The notes under the pieces were generated by a model. That model was not told the DNA's origin and ran no database searches. It saw only the letters and a program-made list of their open reading frames with translations. The position numbers were made by a program, and so were the translations under genes. This document shows positions 36,201 to 44,463 of a stretch of DNA of 64,000 nt, piece after piece. Origin of the DNA: Ligula intestinalis (Eukaryota; Platyhelminthes; Cestoda; Diphyllobothriidea; Diphyllobothriidae); assembly GCA_036362985.1 (NCBI GenBank), contig JAYGXS010000005.1, forward strand, positions 54,946,803 through 55,010,802. The letters run 5' to 3'. How positions within the stretch are numbered: the stretch's first letter is position 1; the number at the start of each line of letters is the position of its first letter.

Positions 36201-36254
36201 CCCGTGGTTCTGCGTGTTACACAGTCAGCCTCGGATACCGAGGTCGTAAACTGA
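21141..36254 (+). CDS. EIF2B4: Translation initiation factor eIF2B subunit delta
   Basis: Seven coding exons join in frame: 21135-21212, 21254-21385, 21423-21531, 24820-25063, 33171-33489, 33993-34361, 35757-36254, giving about 580 residues from the ATG at 21141 (the human protein is 523). eIF2B is the guanine nucleotide exchange factor that recycles eIF2 in the cytosol; delta belongs to its regulatory alpha-beta-delta core, which senses phosphorylated eIF2. Support: a lysine- and arginine-rich N-terminus with KAELRRKRRE then EAQRAAKQAAK; VNLFSHL; IHPAF; FLDQCRPLPVTVRNA; the Rossmann-like C-terminal domain with YGYSSLV, VLVVDSRP and LGAHSLLNNGHVIARVGTAQ; VLVCAETYKFWERAQSDAF-type block; NELSDPDD; and PPELV and SVPVVLRV at the end. 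All junctions obey gt-ag. Whether 21141 is the true start is uncertain (an upstream exon or spliced-leader addition is possible). Confidence 0.93.
21254..21385 (+). CDS. EIF2B4: EIF2B4 exon: Ala/Gln-rich helical segment
   Basis: Acceptor ttctttag, donor gtttgg at 21386, 44 codons, phase 0 at both ends. It begins EAQRAAKQAAKAA, continuing the delta-type basic helix. The donor is weak, but the downstream frame requires removal of 21386-21422, an intron of 37 bp. Confidence 0.8.
21423..21531 (+). CDS. EIF2B4: EIF2B4 exon: Lys/Gln-rich linker
   Basis: Acceptor ccttgcag, donor gtatga at 21532, ending in phase 1. It encodes a low-complexity Lys, Gln and Pro linker. A 3.3-kb intron follows. Confidence 0.8.
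21532..23250. other. EIF2B4 intron 3, part: no element recognised
   Basis: The ORFs at 21717-22203 (minus) and 22818-23189 (plus) show no recognised domain. The GC-richer stretch around 22640-22700 may be an old RTE remnant but I cannot place it. Confidence 0.4.
23260..23610 (-). pseudogene. RTE-like reverse transcriptase fragment in EIF2B4 intron
   Basis: The minus strand reads, in one frame, a segment like the middle of an RTE-type RT: ARLLAHKGIAVIKTCYSS, then IVRNHRP and a degraded form of the G-V-x-Q-G-C-x-L-S-P motif, then NYAIEQVP. It lies antisense to the host gene. Short and broken; the family assignment rests on motif order only. Confidence 0.5.
24000..24275 (-). pseudogene. RTE-like C-terminal fragment in EIF2B4 intron
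   Basis: A minus-strand frame reads RRLQWFGHVL followed by a basic stretch and DGQLKT, matching the C-terminal region of RTE-type elements (compare the plus-strand end at 20100-20240). It is interrupted by stops. Confidence 0.55.
24820..25063 (+). CDS. EIF2B4: EIF2B4 exon: linker and VNLFSHL motif
   Basis: Acceptor ctctaacag, donor gtatgc at 25064; enters in phase 1 and leaves in phase 2. It contains an alanine-rich stretch and then VRVNLFSHLSQ, equivalent to the conserved V-S-L-F-S-H-L of other delta subunits. An 8.1-kb intron full of retroelements follows. Confidence 0.9.
25830..26110 (-). pseudogene. Non-LTR reverse transcriptase fragment with YADD
   Basis: Minus strand: ETYAYADDIVLLVSG followed by RHTIERTRQTIRLI, the catalytic motif and downstream helix of an R1- or Jockey-like RT. 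No neighbouring RT motifs are in frame. It lies in EIF2B4 intron 4, antisense to the gene, and includes a GCC/GGC-rich run at 25884-25905. Confidence 0.65.
26715..27048 (+). pseudogene. R1-like C-terminal zinc-finger fragment with triplet tail
   Basis: A plus-strand frame reads VRFRTGHFP, a stop, and then DDSTCAACGEEETNEHLMECAA, the C-x2-C-x-H-x-C finger found at the C-terminus of R1, Jockey and related elements. About 80 bp downstream lies a run of CAA, CTA and CTG triplets (27008-27048), which may be its tail. The fragment is broken by at least one stop and one frameshift. Confidence 0.6.
27111..27720 (+). pseudogene. Penelope-like fragment in EIF2B4 intron
   Basis: 27111-27404 encodes a Penelope linker and the beginning of a GIY-YIG endonuclease (GVIHQVPC then CHYTGQTGR). 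After a stop the remainder of the endonuclease continues in other frames to about 27700. The RT is absent. It is more diverged than the copy at 13 kb. A 3' terminal module follows at 27822. Confidence 0.75.
27822..27905 (+). repeat. 3' module with intact CTGACGA and GAAA boxes
   Basis: CTGACGA (27822-27828), a hairpin with CTTC/GGAG arms, GAAA (27848-27851) followed by GCTCAG, AATAAA (27858-27863), a TTCCAAAGATCG block and a short TTC-rich tract. This is the 3' end of the preceding Penelope fragment. Its GAAAGCTCAG flank matches the module at 62199 and not the GTC-type flank at 214 and 14470, so there are two subfamilies. Confidence 0.6.
28690..29260 (-). pseudogene. RTE-like C-terminal remnant in EIF2B4 intron
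   Basis: The minus strand corresponds to the region after the RT active site of the RTE-like family: the stretch near 29070-29190 reads like L-Y-G-C-x-x-W, then a V-F-D-H-Y-C-L-like segment and K-Y-T-D-F-V-S-H-E-T-V-R. It parallels 47480-48060 and the plus-strand copy at 19930-20050. Frames are broken. Confidence 0.6.
29261..31050. other. EIF2B4 intron 4, part: no element recognised
   Basis: Mostly AT-rich. A 130-codon minus-strand frame (30253-30645) is rich in Lys, His and Cys but has no recognised domain and no homologue elsewhere in the window. Confidence 0.45.
31058..32965 (-). mobile_element. 5'-truncated CR1-like element, second family
   Basis: Minus-strand insertion in EIF2B4 intron 4. 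It begins inside the RT (K-I-I-G-Q-Y-P-H-G-R near 32960), has one frameshift near 32730, continues through the C-terminal RT frame (32631-31825), then a 3' UTR that shares the motif GCAGTGAAAAAACTCCTA-like sequence with the element at 1-6 kb, and ends in the conserved 3' hairpin block and four TTGAC units (GTCAA on the plus strand, 31058-31077). The coding part is clearly different from the first family, so the shared 3' end is notable. Confidence 0.82.
31825..32631 (-). pseudogene. CR1-like RT C-terminal frame
   Basis: 268 codons without a stop, starting at the catalytic F-A-D-D (MFADDIKLW) and running through the thumb and C-terminal region (VAKCNLMRFG, KDLGVWF, a QAWRP motif, RVQRHATKLVRG) to a stop after NEYRRD. 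Another frame upstream (32723-32923) carries FIDFKKAFDTVPHQRLL, and the two are separated by a frameshift in the GPILF motif region. Not functional as it stands, since the endonuclease is absent. Confidence 0.88.
33171..33489 (+). CDS. EIF2B4: EIF2B4 exon: helical domain with FLDQCRPL motif
   Basis: Acceptor tttttttgtag, donor gtgagt at 33490. The phase-2 codon is completed by T to give SLGQQASIHPAF, matching the I-H-P-A core of the family, and FLDQCRPLPVTVRNAVQFL matches the conserved F-L-x-x-C-R-P-L block. Confidence 0.93.
33695..33785 (+). repeat. Short dispersed repeat, copy 1
   Basis: CCAATAGCAGTC and the following 70 bp match 37360-37440 at roughly 75-80% by eye, same orientation. It lies in EIF2B4 intron 5. 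The unit contains no coding sequence I can name. Confidence 0.5.
33993..34361 (+). CDS. EIF2B4: EIF2B4 exon: start of C-terminal Rossmann-like domain
   Basis: Acceptor caacgag, donor gtaggc at 34362, phase 0. It contains YGYSSLVAKVLVRAW and VLVVDSRPSFHGREM, the nucleotide-fold strands shared by eIF2B alpha, beta and delta. A short Asn/Thr/Ser-rich insert (about 20 residues) separates the two motifs. Confidence 0.93.
34370..35750. other. EIF2B4 intron 6: nothing recognised
   Basis: Strongly AT-rich intronic sequence; no element, RNA gene or repeat recognised. Confidence 0.55.
35757..36254 (+). CDS. EIF2B4: EIF2B4 terminal exon
   Basis: Acceptor ttcttttag; stop TGA at 36252-36254. It encodes ILGAHSLLNNGHVIARVGTAQ, LVCAETYKFWERAQSDAF, NELSDPDD and the C-terminal TELGI block ending SVPVVLRV. 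Between SDPDD and the final RLLNLAYDV it has roughly 25 residues more than the human protein, rich in Pro, Ser and acidic residues. Confidence 0.95.
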   Translation: MSLTILGAHSLLNNGHVIARVGTAQVANIVSAVAHTPVLVCAETYKFWERAQSDAFEFNELSDPDDIWRGPRGIQAEWEKGLPGYYSPSDANGQESEGDFLPASPPRLARDWREKKTLRLLNLAYDVLPPELVTAVVTELGILPTTSVPVVLRVTQSASDTEVVN

Positions 36255-36351
36255 CGTCTCTTCTATTTCCTACCTGTCCAGTGTCTGACTATTGTGCTGC
36301 TTGCTGTAAAAGTCCCTTGTATAGTTTAATTGTGGACGTTAATTTGATTGC

Positions 36352-36357
36352 ATTAAA
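36352..36357 (+). promoter_or_regulatory. Candidate polyadenylation signal of EIF2B4
   Basis: ATTAAA, the commonest variant of AATAAA, 98 bp after the stop codon. No cleavage-site evidence is available from sequence alone. Confidence 0.5.
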
Positions 36358-36579
36358 GTGTTCTGATGGTTTGTATGGCCAATATTGCTAGGTTTACTCA
36401 TAATAATCAAGGGTCACTGCTGTTGTATTCCAAAAAAGGCATTGTAGAGATGGGCGTTAACTTATCTGGTTTCGATTTAAAAATTATTACCAGCTTGTTT
36501 ACTTCAGAAATCACCGGATTTGGCGTAGGTAAGTTTTCAATTGAAACAAATAGTAGCCATCCTTCCAGGGGCCGCCAAA

Positions 36580-36900
36580 TTTTAAAAGCCCCCTGCCCAA
36601 GCCTCCTACGGAAATCGTGGTTAAAGGCCTAAGGCTTGATTAGGGAGTAGGTAATGCGTGTTTACCGTGTGCAAAATGAACAATAGAAAATATATCTGAA
36701 AAGCACCGAGAAAGCATAGAATCGCCCAACATGAACTCGCATTGGTCAGCAAAGGATGCCTATTGATCAATAAGAATATTAGAACACCTACTATTGGTTA
36801 ACATAATGAAGGAAGCGAGTGGATAGGCCGAAATTTGACCTACATAAAATGGGCAAGTTAGTGGTTATTATCAATAAAAACCTTCAAACGGCCTCTCTAT
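36580..36900 (+). repeat. Dispersed repeat pair, copy 1
   Basis: About 320 bp matching 38800-39120 in the same orientation; best shared blocks are the CATTGATCAAT-type core (36765-36780 against 39012-39030) and CTACGGAAATCGTGG against TTACGGAATTCATGG. Non-coding; no terminal repeats or target duplication seen, so class unknown. Confidence 0.5.
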
Positions 36901-37359
36901 AGATCTCTTCCAAACAAAAAAAAATGGATGCTGGGAAACACACCTCAGCATACCTCACTGCCGTACTCTGTATTGCTGCCGCCTCCTGCTCTCCTCTGTC
37001 ACGTGCTTTTGCCTAACCCATTGAAAAATTTAGCAAGTTTTTCCATCCAGGTTTATATCGAAACAACTTTTAGACGTTTGAATTTGGCATAAACTGTCTA
37101 CTTTCTTTCTTGTCTCAACTAGCTTGTGCTTAATTATTTGTGTCTAAGCAGTTGGTGTGCTCAAAGCACTATAATTCTCACGCCCAGTTCCGTATAAGAA
37201 GAGAGGGTTTCAGACCAGTAGGAGTTGTCTATTTCATTAAGAAGCTCTGTGGCGGTCTGAAGCCCCGACGCGCGGCAGACCCGAGCCTTGCGCTGTGGGC
37301 GTGGATGCGTAAACATCATGCGAAAGTGAGTCACTGGTCGCTTGATAAACTGCTTGGCC

Positions 37360-37440
37360 AATAGCAGTCCGTGACACTTGTGCTCGGCTGTCCCAGAGGC
37401 AGGTAGAGAAGTGCGATCGCGTGAAAGCTTGCCGGCTTAC
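37360..37440 (+). repeat. Short dispersed repeat, copy 2
   Basis: Second copy of the 33695-33785 unit (CCAATAGCAGTCCGTGACAC at its start). It is followed directly by the R1-type remnant on the other strand. Confidence 0.5.
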
Positions 37441-37499
37441 AGCCCTTGTTGAATCAGGGGCCCCGCCGGAGTCTAATCTGGGTACAGACGGGAGAGGGA

Positions 37500-37845
37500 G
37501 AAAAGCCGCCACCTCAGCCGGCTTGCGTCAAAGATCCACGGGGGTGAGTTGGGTGCCTGGCCGGGAACTGCAGGCGAAGAGATGATGACAGTCATGCAGC
37601 GAGACGCCGCAGTCGGGACAACTATCTGGAGTGGATGGATCGATTCGGTGTTGGTAATGGCGAAGGAGAATGCAGTAGCCACTGCGTAGCTGCGCCAGGG
37701 TACAGCAAGCGACCCTCAGGAGATGTCGTTCTGAGACCGCAATTGGCGGTGGAAAGCCACCCAGAAGGAACGGGGGTGGTAGCTGAATTTTGCGTCCACA
37801 ACAGCCGGTGGTGATGGACGGCGCTACGCAGTACAAGGTCTAGTG
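37500..37845 (-). pseudogene. R1/Jockey-type C-terminal remnant
   Basis: The minus strand encodes TLAQLRSGYC, Y-x-H-R-I-D and SCPDCGVSLHDCHHLFAC, the C-terminal Q-L-R-S-G and C-x2-C-x8-H-x4-C signature of R1/Jockey-like elements. The end reads RPGTQLTPVDL. The RT that should precede it (higher coordinates) is missing; the fragment is about 100 codons. Confidence 0.75.
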
Positions 37846-37849
37846 GTTG

Positions 37850-38800
37850 CATAGTCCACGGAGTAGTTAGTGCTCCGTTCGTTTTTGTGTGTTAAATACC
37901 AGCCTGGAACATAACGTTCAAACCCTCTGTCAGCTAACAATAAATGTTGGCAGTATCCGAAGGTATTTTTTATCATTTACATTTTGTCATAGAATTGCGA
38001 GTCCAAATTTTCGCAGGTGTCCACATTGTGCCCCGTTTGCGTTGTGGTGCTCGTCATTAAATGGGTAAGCCTCGGGGAGAACCCTTCGCTGCGGTTTCTT
38101 TGATTCCGCTGAGTTCATGCCTCAAACTGAAAGATGATTCGTCTGTCCGAATGACCGTCTCCGTTGTGAAGTACACCATCGTCTCTTCGAGTCTTGTTTC
38201 GGGTAGAATCTGATGAATTTGCACGCCCGGGCGTTTGTTTTTTCCACCACACTCATTTAACCGTCGGCCATGTGTGATTAGGGATACGAGAAGCGGACGC
38301 TTGTCTCTTGGTCTCTCCGTCGTTCACCTTTCACACTTAAATTACGTGAGTTTGGTGTGCATGCTAATGAGTCAGTTCTGCTTTCAGACTAAATCATTAG
38401 TAAGGCATTGGGGTAGGAACTGTTAGAATCTTGTGTTAGCCCTTGCGTCGACACTTGTTATATCCCCGAACTGTTAGCTAGTAAGAGAAGGCAGACTGGG
38501 TAGCAGATAATAGTTTACTATCAATGTTTCTGCTTGACCATTAGCTCTGTCTTTTTTGTGTGCCCGGCAGCTTGTCCTGTGTCTGTCAGTAGCGTGTCCT
38601 CGGTCTCGACAGTAGCAGCAGGTCTCGGCAACAGAGTCTCGTGTCACCAACAGCATACATACTGTGGTCTCTTCTGTTACCCTTTTTTAAACAGATCCCT
38701 GTTTAGCATCCCAGCTTAGTGTTTTGAGGGTACAAAGTTAAAAGCCGATGCAGTTGGATCCGTCGTGCGTTCTTGAGTCCGCCTGAATATAAATTCCCCC
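37850..38800. other. No gene recognised
   Basis: Intergenic; no domain-bearing frame and no clear repeat. Confidence 0.5.
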
Positions 38801-39120
38801 GCCAAGAGCCTTACGGAATTCATGGCTAGGGGTTAAATTCTTGATTAAGGAATGTTAATGTGTTTTTAATGGCGTGGAAAGTGAAAGTGGAAAATAACTT
38901 AAAGCCATTATTAATTATTTTATTGAGTTAAATTTACATGTTTACTGCGTGAATAGTATTAGACGAGAACTAAAACGACCAACATAAACTCATATTGGTT
39001 CAGTAAATGGCGCCCATTGATCAATATGAATAACAACAAACTCCTAATTTATGGATAGGCGGAAATTCAGAAAAATTCATTTACAGCCGGCCTTGAAAGT
39101 TATATCTACCCTAATTTTTA
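38800..39120 (+). repeat. Dispersed repeat pair, copy 2
   Basis: Second copy of 36580-36900. Together with copy 1 it brackets the 37-38.8 kb interval, but the copies are direct, not inverted, and too diverged to be LTRs of a recent element. Confidence 0.5.
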
Positions 39121-39409
39121 TAATAAATAGGCAGAGAGATATAGCTAGAAGGAAAGTTTGACGCTCAGGTCAACAGGCAAACGCCCCATAATTATGTAAT
39201 GCAGAACAGGGTTCGACAAAGAGTAAAAAGTCTCGGCAATGAGAAGGAAGAGAAATAAAATAAAAAATAAAGCTTATAAAACAAGAAAAAAATTATTTTG
39301 AAAAAAATTAAATGTCCGTCAACGAAATGGCTCCAAAATAAAAATGAGTAATGCTCTAAATATTGGGAAACAAATAAAGTAAAAGACAACTAACTTTAAT
39401 AAACTAACA

Positions 39410-39890
39410 GTTTCTACACGGATTCAAGAGGCGCTCCGATGTGCAAAAGTTGCGAAAGCCCCTATACAGTGGTGGAACTGCATGGCATAGCAGTTAAAAC
39501 TTACCGTTGCCTGCAGCAAGCCCGCCCTTTTCCTCCCTGCCAATTATTTTCCTCGTCAAAGCGTTGAGAAAGTCAATGTATATTTTTGGAAGATCTAACT
39601 TGAAAAAAATAAAGAATACAATCCGTCGTCTGCTGCTTGTCCGCCTTTTTCATTGTGTAGGACTCTACACGGATTTGACTGCGCCTTGATATGCAAAAGT
39701 CGCAATAGTGTGCTATGCAGTCGCAGAAATGCATTACATAGCAGTTTAATCTGACCGTTGCTTACAGCAAATCCCCGAATTTTTCGCCTCGTCAACACAA
39801 TGAAGAAATGCTTGCTAATTTTTGGAAAAATTTTACTTGCAAAAAAGGAATGGAGTCTGTCGTCCATTGATTGTCTGCATGACGGAGAAA
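39410..39890 (+). repeat. Two tandem copies of a unit of about 250 bp
   Basis: Copy 1 (about 39410-39660) and copy 2 (about 39661-39890) share, in order, CTACACGGATT, GATRTGCAAAAGT, GCATAGCAGTT-like, a CCGTTGC block, CCTCGTCAA, and an AATCCGTCGTC / GAGTCTGTCGTCC end. Identity is moderate, with indels. No coding content. It could be a short satellite or a tandem-duplicated element end. Confidence 0.65.
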
Positions 39891-40189
39891 TGCGGTGTGA
39901 GTCAGGGGCGGCGCTGGCTAGCGGGCAGCTACAGTGACGCTCAGTAAACTCAAAGCGGCGTGTAACGGCGCCAAAGGAATTGTTTGAGTTTCCGAATAGT
40001 ATAAGTTATCCTACGGTCAGGACAGTAAACGAGGCCTCTTTCATGGTGAATGTATACGGGGAAAACAGGAGAGTGCGTGGGTGTCCTGTGACTGGAATCT
40101 TGGAGGTTAATGTGGAGTTGCTGTTGGAGGCTGGAGAAGTGATGTGTAGCGGAGGACGAACACGGGGTAGAAGGCCACAGGAATCGGCC

Positions 40190-41440
40190 AGTTCAGTGTC
40201 AAGGGACTCCAAACGACGACGAATTCGACCGTATGGCCTGCTTGACAAGGACCTCCATCATTTTGCAGGAAAGGCAAGTCAAGCTTATGGGTCGAAAGCT
40301 GTTTGCAGACATCTTGCTACCTCCCTTACATAACGGTATGATGTTGGCCGTCTTCAACTGCAAAGGCAAGTCCCCTGCTCTAATGGAAAGCTCGAACAGA
40401 ATTGAAAGAGGCCCCGATAGCTCGGTCGACAGTTTTTTAAGTATCAGTCCAGGGATCCCATCCGGTCCAGGAGACTTGACTGGTTTGATGTGACTGAGGA
40501 CATGTCTTACGTCTGCGACAGAAAAGGTTACAGTTTCAATAACGGCTGTACCTTCGCCCACTTATACTCCCGAACTGTCGTCGGGGGATTCCATCATAAA
40601 CGCCGATCTGAAAAACTCTGACAGTAACTCTTCTCTCCGCGGTCCTTCCATTACTACGTTCCCGAGGTTATCCCTTAGAGCTGAAATGTCGTCCCGGTGC
40701 TTCCTTTGACTGCGGATGTATCCATAAAACTTCTTTGGACATATTGTGGCTTGCGTTGTAAGTTGACGCTCAAAGGCGGTTCTAGAATTTCGTATTTCCT
40801 TATGGCATATATTTCTTTGCACTTTATATTTGGCAAGTGATGTTGAATCTTGAAGATGCTCGTACTTTTTCCACAACCTTTGTCTCTGCTTCATGGCCCT
40901 TTTTATCGGCTGGTTGACATGTATAAGTCTGGCACATGGTCTTATTACTTTCATTGGGCAATGGACTTCAATTAAGCGCTCTACAGTCGCTTGGATATGC
41001 TGCCATAATTCATTTGTAGCGTTCTGAATGGATAACCAGTTTTCTGCGGAAGCGGTACGTCTCATTTCTTCAAAACCGGCTTTCCAAATATTCCTGCACC
41101 TCTTTATTTGAGATTTTGGAGACAGTAGGTAACACACGCAGGTTAAAGCAACGTGGTCGCTTAACCCAAGTGGCGGTTGTAAGTTCACTTCCCTTACGAT
41201 CCCCTCTTCTTAACTGAAAACGAGATCTAGACAGTTTGATCGCTGGCCTTCTCGCAGTCGGGTTGTGAAGTCTACGTGTTGAATGACATATTTGTTCAAA
41301 GAAAACTGAAATAGTTGATAATTGAAAGGTTTTGCTGCAGCCTTTACTCCAGGCCTCATCCAGTCGATGCCAGGAGCGTTGAAATCACCCAGGAGTAATA
41401 CGTTTTCCTGTTTATAGATAACTGTCAGTTATTTTCAAGT
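40190..41440 (-). pseudogene. CR1-like endonuclease-to-RT remnant
   Basis: Minus strand: a GDFNAPGIDW-type endonuclease motif near 41400, a stop near 41215, then a 208-codon frame (41188-40562) from GLSDHVAL through the linker, and another (40561-40199) with SPGPDGIPGL and a NSFRPISL RT motif. It ends before the catalytic YADD. The linker is the conserved KKFYGYIRSQR type. The relation to the family at 31-33 kb is likely, since that copy supplies the missing 3' half, but they do not overlap enough to prove it. Confidence 0.8.
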
Positions 41441-41912
41441 CTCTCGAGCTTACGTGTTTTAAGTCTCTATCTCAGTATAGAAGACACGCTTCTTGGAAAT
41501 TATTCAAGAATTGACTATATATTTCCAAAGTTTGGAATTTTCTACGTGGAAATCTGAATCCGGTCGCTCTGAAAAATTCCTCCGCTGTGAATTATTTCCA
41601 AAGTTTGGAAATTGCTTCTTGGACGTGTCGATTTTGTGAAAACTCCTCTGTGCCGCAAAAATCTGCACACTGTGTTGTTATATACCCTTATCCTAATATT
41701 GTCATTATATTTAGGATAAAAGTGACTCTCAAGTTAGGATTAAAGTGACTCTCACGTTATTCCTTAGGAAATTTTTTAACCAAACACATTTCATTGTATC
41801 TGTCAGAAACTCAATATTTTACTCTGACTTGCTGTAACCTGCTTGTCTCAGTACACTTGCACTATCTGGCCAACCGATCTTCTCTCCACCTCACTCCTAC
41901 GGGCTCTTTGAT
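41440..41912. other. No gene recognised
   Basis: Contains a short direct duplication (GGATAAAAGTGACTCTCA and GGATTAAAGTGACTCTCA, about 41714-41755) and GGAAATT-type repeats at 41490-41630. It may hold the 5' UTR of the element that begins at 41913. Confidence 0.4.
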
Positions 41913-44300
41913 TTGGCTTCCGACTTAATTGGCAGTATCACACGCAGGTCGCAACCCAAAAAAATCTTACATAACATGGAGACTTTAGATGCTACAAGTC
42001 CGTTAGCACGAAACGTTTCGCCTCCACCGGATCTCGAACCCGTGTCGCCAAATCTGGTTATTAGCAGTGTTAGCACCTCAGGCAGCCCGGCCACTTCGAC
42101 ACGGGCCCTTGAAAACCATGTTAAGATACGACCAGAAAGTAACTGCCGATATGGCCACTTAGATAATTTTATAAATTCTCCACCTCCCACCAAACGGCCA
42201 AGATGTCTACTACGTTTACCGAAGTTAGATTGTGAGGACTTCGTCCTCCACCAGGAGTTTTCGGAGATGAAGCAGGAACTTTACCACGAGGTAAATAAAC
42301 TGAAACAAGAGATAGCCTATCTAAAAACGCATATTTCTTATACAGCGGTTAAAACAGCCCTTGTCGGCCAAAAACCGGGGGTTAATAAAAGTACATATGC
42401 TCAGATAGCCTCGGCCGGTAAACCTGAAACTCGCATATCATCTACCAAACCAAGTAAACCAGCGGACGTCTCACTCGATCGCAAAGAAACTAAAATAAAT
42501 CCGCAGTCTACGCCATCGTAACTCTGCTCAGGCAGCACTAACAATGATCTGCATTTGCGTCCTAGCGTCACATCGTTGCTTGATGCTGCACTAGAAAGCG
42601 ATGATACAGAGGTCAATAAGATCATGAAGCCAAAAAAGCATAGGGCTACAAAGGCTCGAAAGACTAAATGGGCTAGGAATGCGCAGTCAGCTAACCCAAA
42701 AACCGGCACATCAGGACCCATCAAACCTTTAGTACCGGATACAGATGGCCGCTTGGTCGGAACTCGTGAGCTCGCAACAGATGCACCAGTGAGTCACAAG
42801 CAGAATATAGTTGTAAAAGGGGCTCCAGAGATAGCGTCACCAATTGCACAAGAACGAGTTGACGCTGATATTGACTTGGATTTGGACATGTCTGTCGACA
42901 CGCCTGAAACCTGCATATCGGATCATGTGTCAAGCCCACGGGCTATACCATCGTCACTCGGCTTAAGCGACACTAGCAATTATCGGGATTTGCATCCTAG
43001 CACCACATCGTTGCTAGACTCTGCACAAGAAAGCGATGACCAAGAGTTTGACAAGATCATAACGCAAAAGAGGCATAAGCCTAAGAAAGCCAAACGGTTC
43101 ACGGGTTTGCATTCAGCTTACCCAATAGCCACTACATCAGAACCGCGTGTACCGGATACAATTGCTCCCTCGGCTGAAACACGTGAGCTTGCAACATATG
43201 CCCCATTGAGTCGCAAGCAGAAAATAGTTGTAAAGGGGGCCCCAGAGTCAGAGTCGTCAATTGCACAAGAACGAATTGACCATGACGTGGGTATTATGCG
43301 GGTGTACGCCAAACCGTTGCTAAAACCAGGCGAGTCTTTCCGCATTCTTAAGGCATTTCGAATAGGGAAGGCTCCAACAGCTCCAGAATCAATTTCTCGG
43401 CCACGACCTCTAAAAGTTATTTTAGAAACTGAAGCACAGGCGAAACTCTTGCTAGAGCGCAAACCATCCTTACGGAGTCTGCATTCGCAAGTTTTTTTTC
43501 CAGCTGGATTACGAGTAAAAAGAGCGGAGAAAGATGAGACAGCTAATAATAGAGCTGGAAAAACGGAGATCCAATGGCGAGACAAATCTCAAAATAAGAG
43601 AGGGAAAAATAGTTCAGATCAACAGGACATCGCTCTGGTCGAAGCCGGTAACAGTGACGGCCTAGCTGTCTCGCCACTGAAACCTCAGACATGCCCTCTT
43701 AACTTGGTCGTTTTAAATGCCAGATCACTGATTAATAAAATGCCTCTGCTCAAGACTATGGTTTTCGTCAACCGCCCAGACATTGTTATGGAAACTGAGA
43801 CATGGACATCGGCCTCTGTAGCTGAATCTGAACTCCCTGTTCTAGGCTATTCATGCGTTCGGAACGATCGAAACAGTTGCCGTGGCGGAGAGAGCTGCAT
43901 CTATATTAAGCAGCCACTTGCATTACTCCCGTTGGACTTTCCACAATTCACAGCGGTGGAGGAGAGCTGCTGGCTGCAAGTTGCTCTAAAAAACAAATAC
44001 TCCTTACTTGTTGGCTGTGTTTATCGCCCATCTAATGCCAATGAAGTCTACGATCATTGTCTCTCGCAGGCATTTAATGCCGCAGCTGACTTAAATCTTA
44101 AGTATTGCTTGATTGCAGGCGATTTTAACCTTCCTGACGTGCAATGGTTTCCACCATCCGGTCCTTCAAAGTTCGAGAACTTACTTGAGGCAATAGATAT
44201 CGGCATGTGGGATCAGGTAGTCGATTTTATGACTCGAGGAGAAAACATATTCCACCTATTTTTTAGTAGGGGATGCGAACCACTTCAGTGTCATCCTTAG
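41913..44300 (+). pseudogene. ORF1-like region fused in frame to APE endonuclease
   Basis: One frame from 41913 to 44300 interrupted only by a TAA at 42519-42521. Residues 1-110 are Ser/Pro-rich; a coiled coil follows (FSEMKQELYHEVNKLKQEI, about residues 110-150). Then come two tandem copies of a Ser/Lys-rich block (motifs TSLLD, ESDD, KKHR/KRHK, ETRELAT, KIVVKGAPE, IAQER), then an RRM-like segment (IMRVYAKPLL, FRIGKAP, RPRPLKVILE, LRVKRAE). The endonuclease begins at LNLVVLNARSLINKM and includes the GDFNLPDVQW block. It ends where the frame shifts to 44273-44455. A plausible nucleic-acid-binding ORF1 read through into an endonuclease; one polyprotein or two proteins cannot be decided. Confidence 0.8.
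42419..43285 (+). repeat. Tandem duplication of about 420-480 bp inside ORF1
   Basis: Copy A (42419-42865) and copy B (42900-43285) share CCTGAAACYYGCATATCR at the start and CAATTGCACAAGAACGARTTGAC at the end, with the same order of blocks between. The period is 435 bp at CCATCG (42513 and 42948) and 418 bp at the end, so indels have accumulated. The codon that is TAA in copy A is TCA in copy B, which shows the stop is a later mutation. Confidence 0.85.
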
Positions 44301-44463
44301 ACGCACTTAAGAGTTCAGACCATCTTACAGTTTTTAGTGAACTAGTACTGGAGGCGGATAAAACGTTTTCCCAAAAGTATAGTCTTTATCATGACTTCAG
44401 ATCAGCAAACACGGTGGACCAACTGGCATATCTAAACGCTCTCGACTGGTCTTAATTTTTCCA

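Noticed and set aside
36580..39120. The repeat pair as LTRs of an element
   Set aside because: The copies are too diverged, lack TG...CA ends, and the interval between them holds no gag or pol.
40233..40493. Plus-strand frames over the CR1-like remnant at 40-41 kb
   Set aside because: They are shadows of the minus-strand RT frame.
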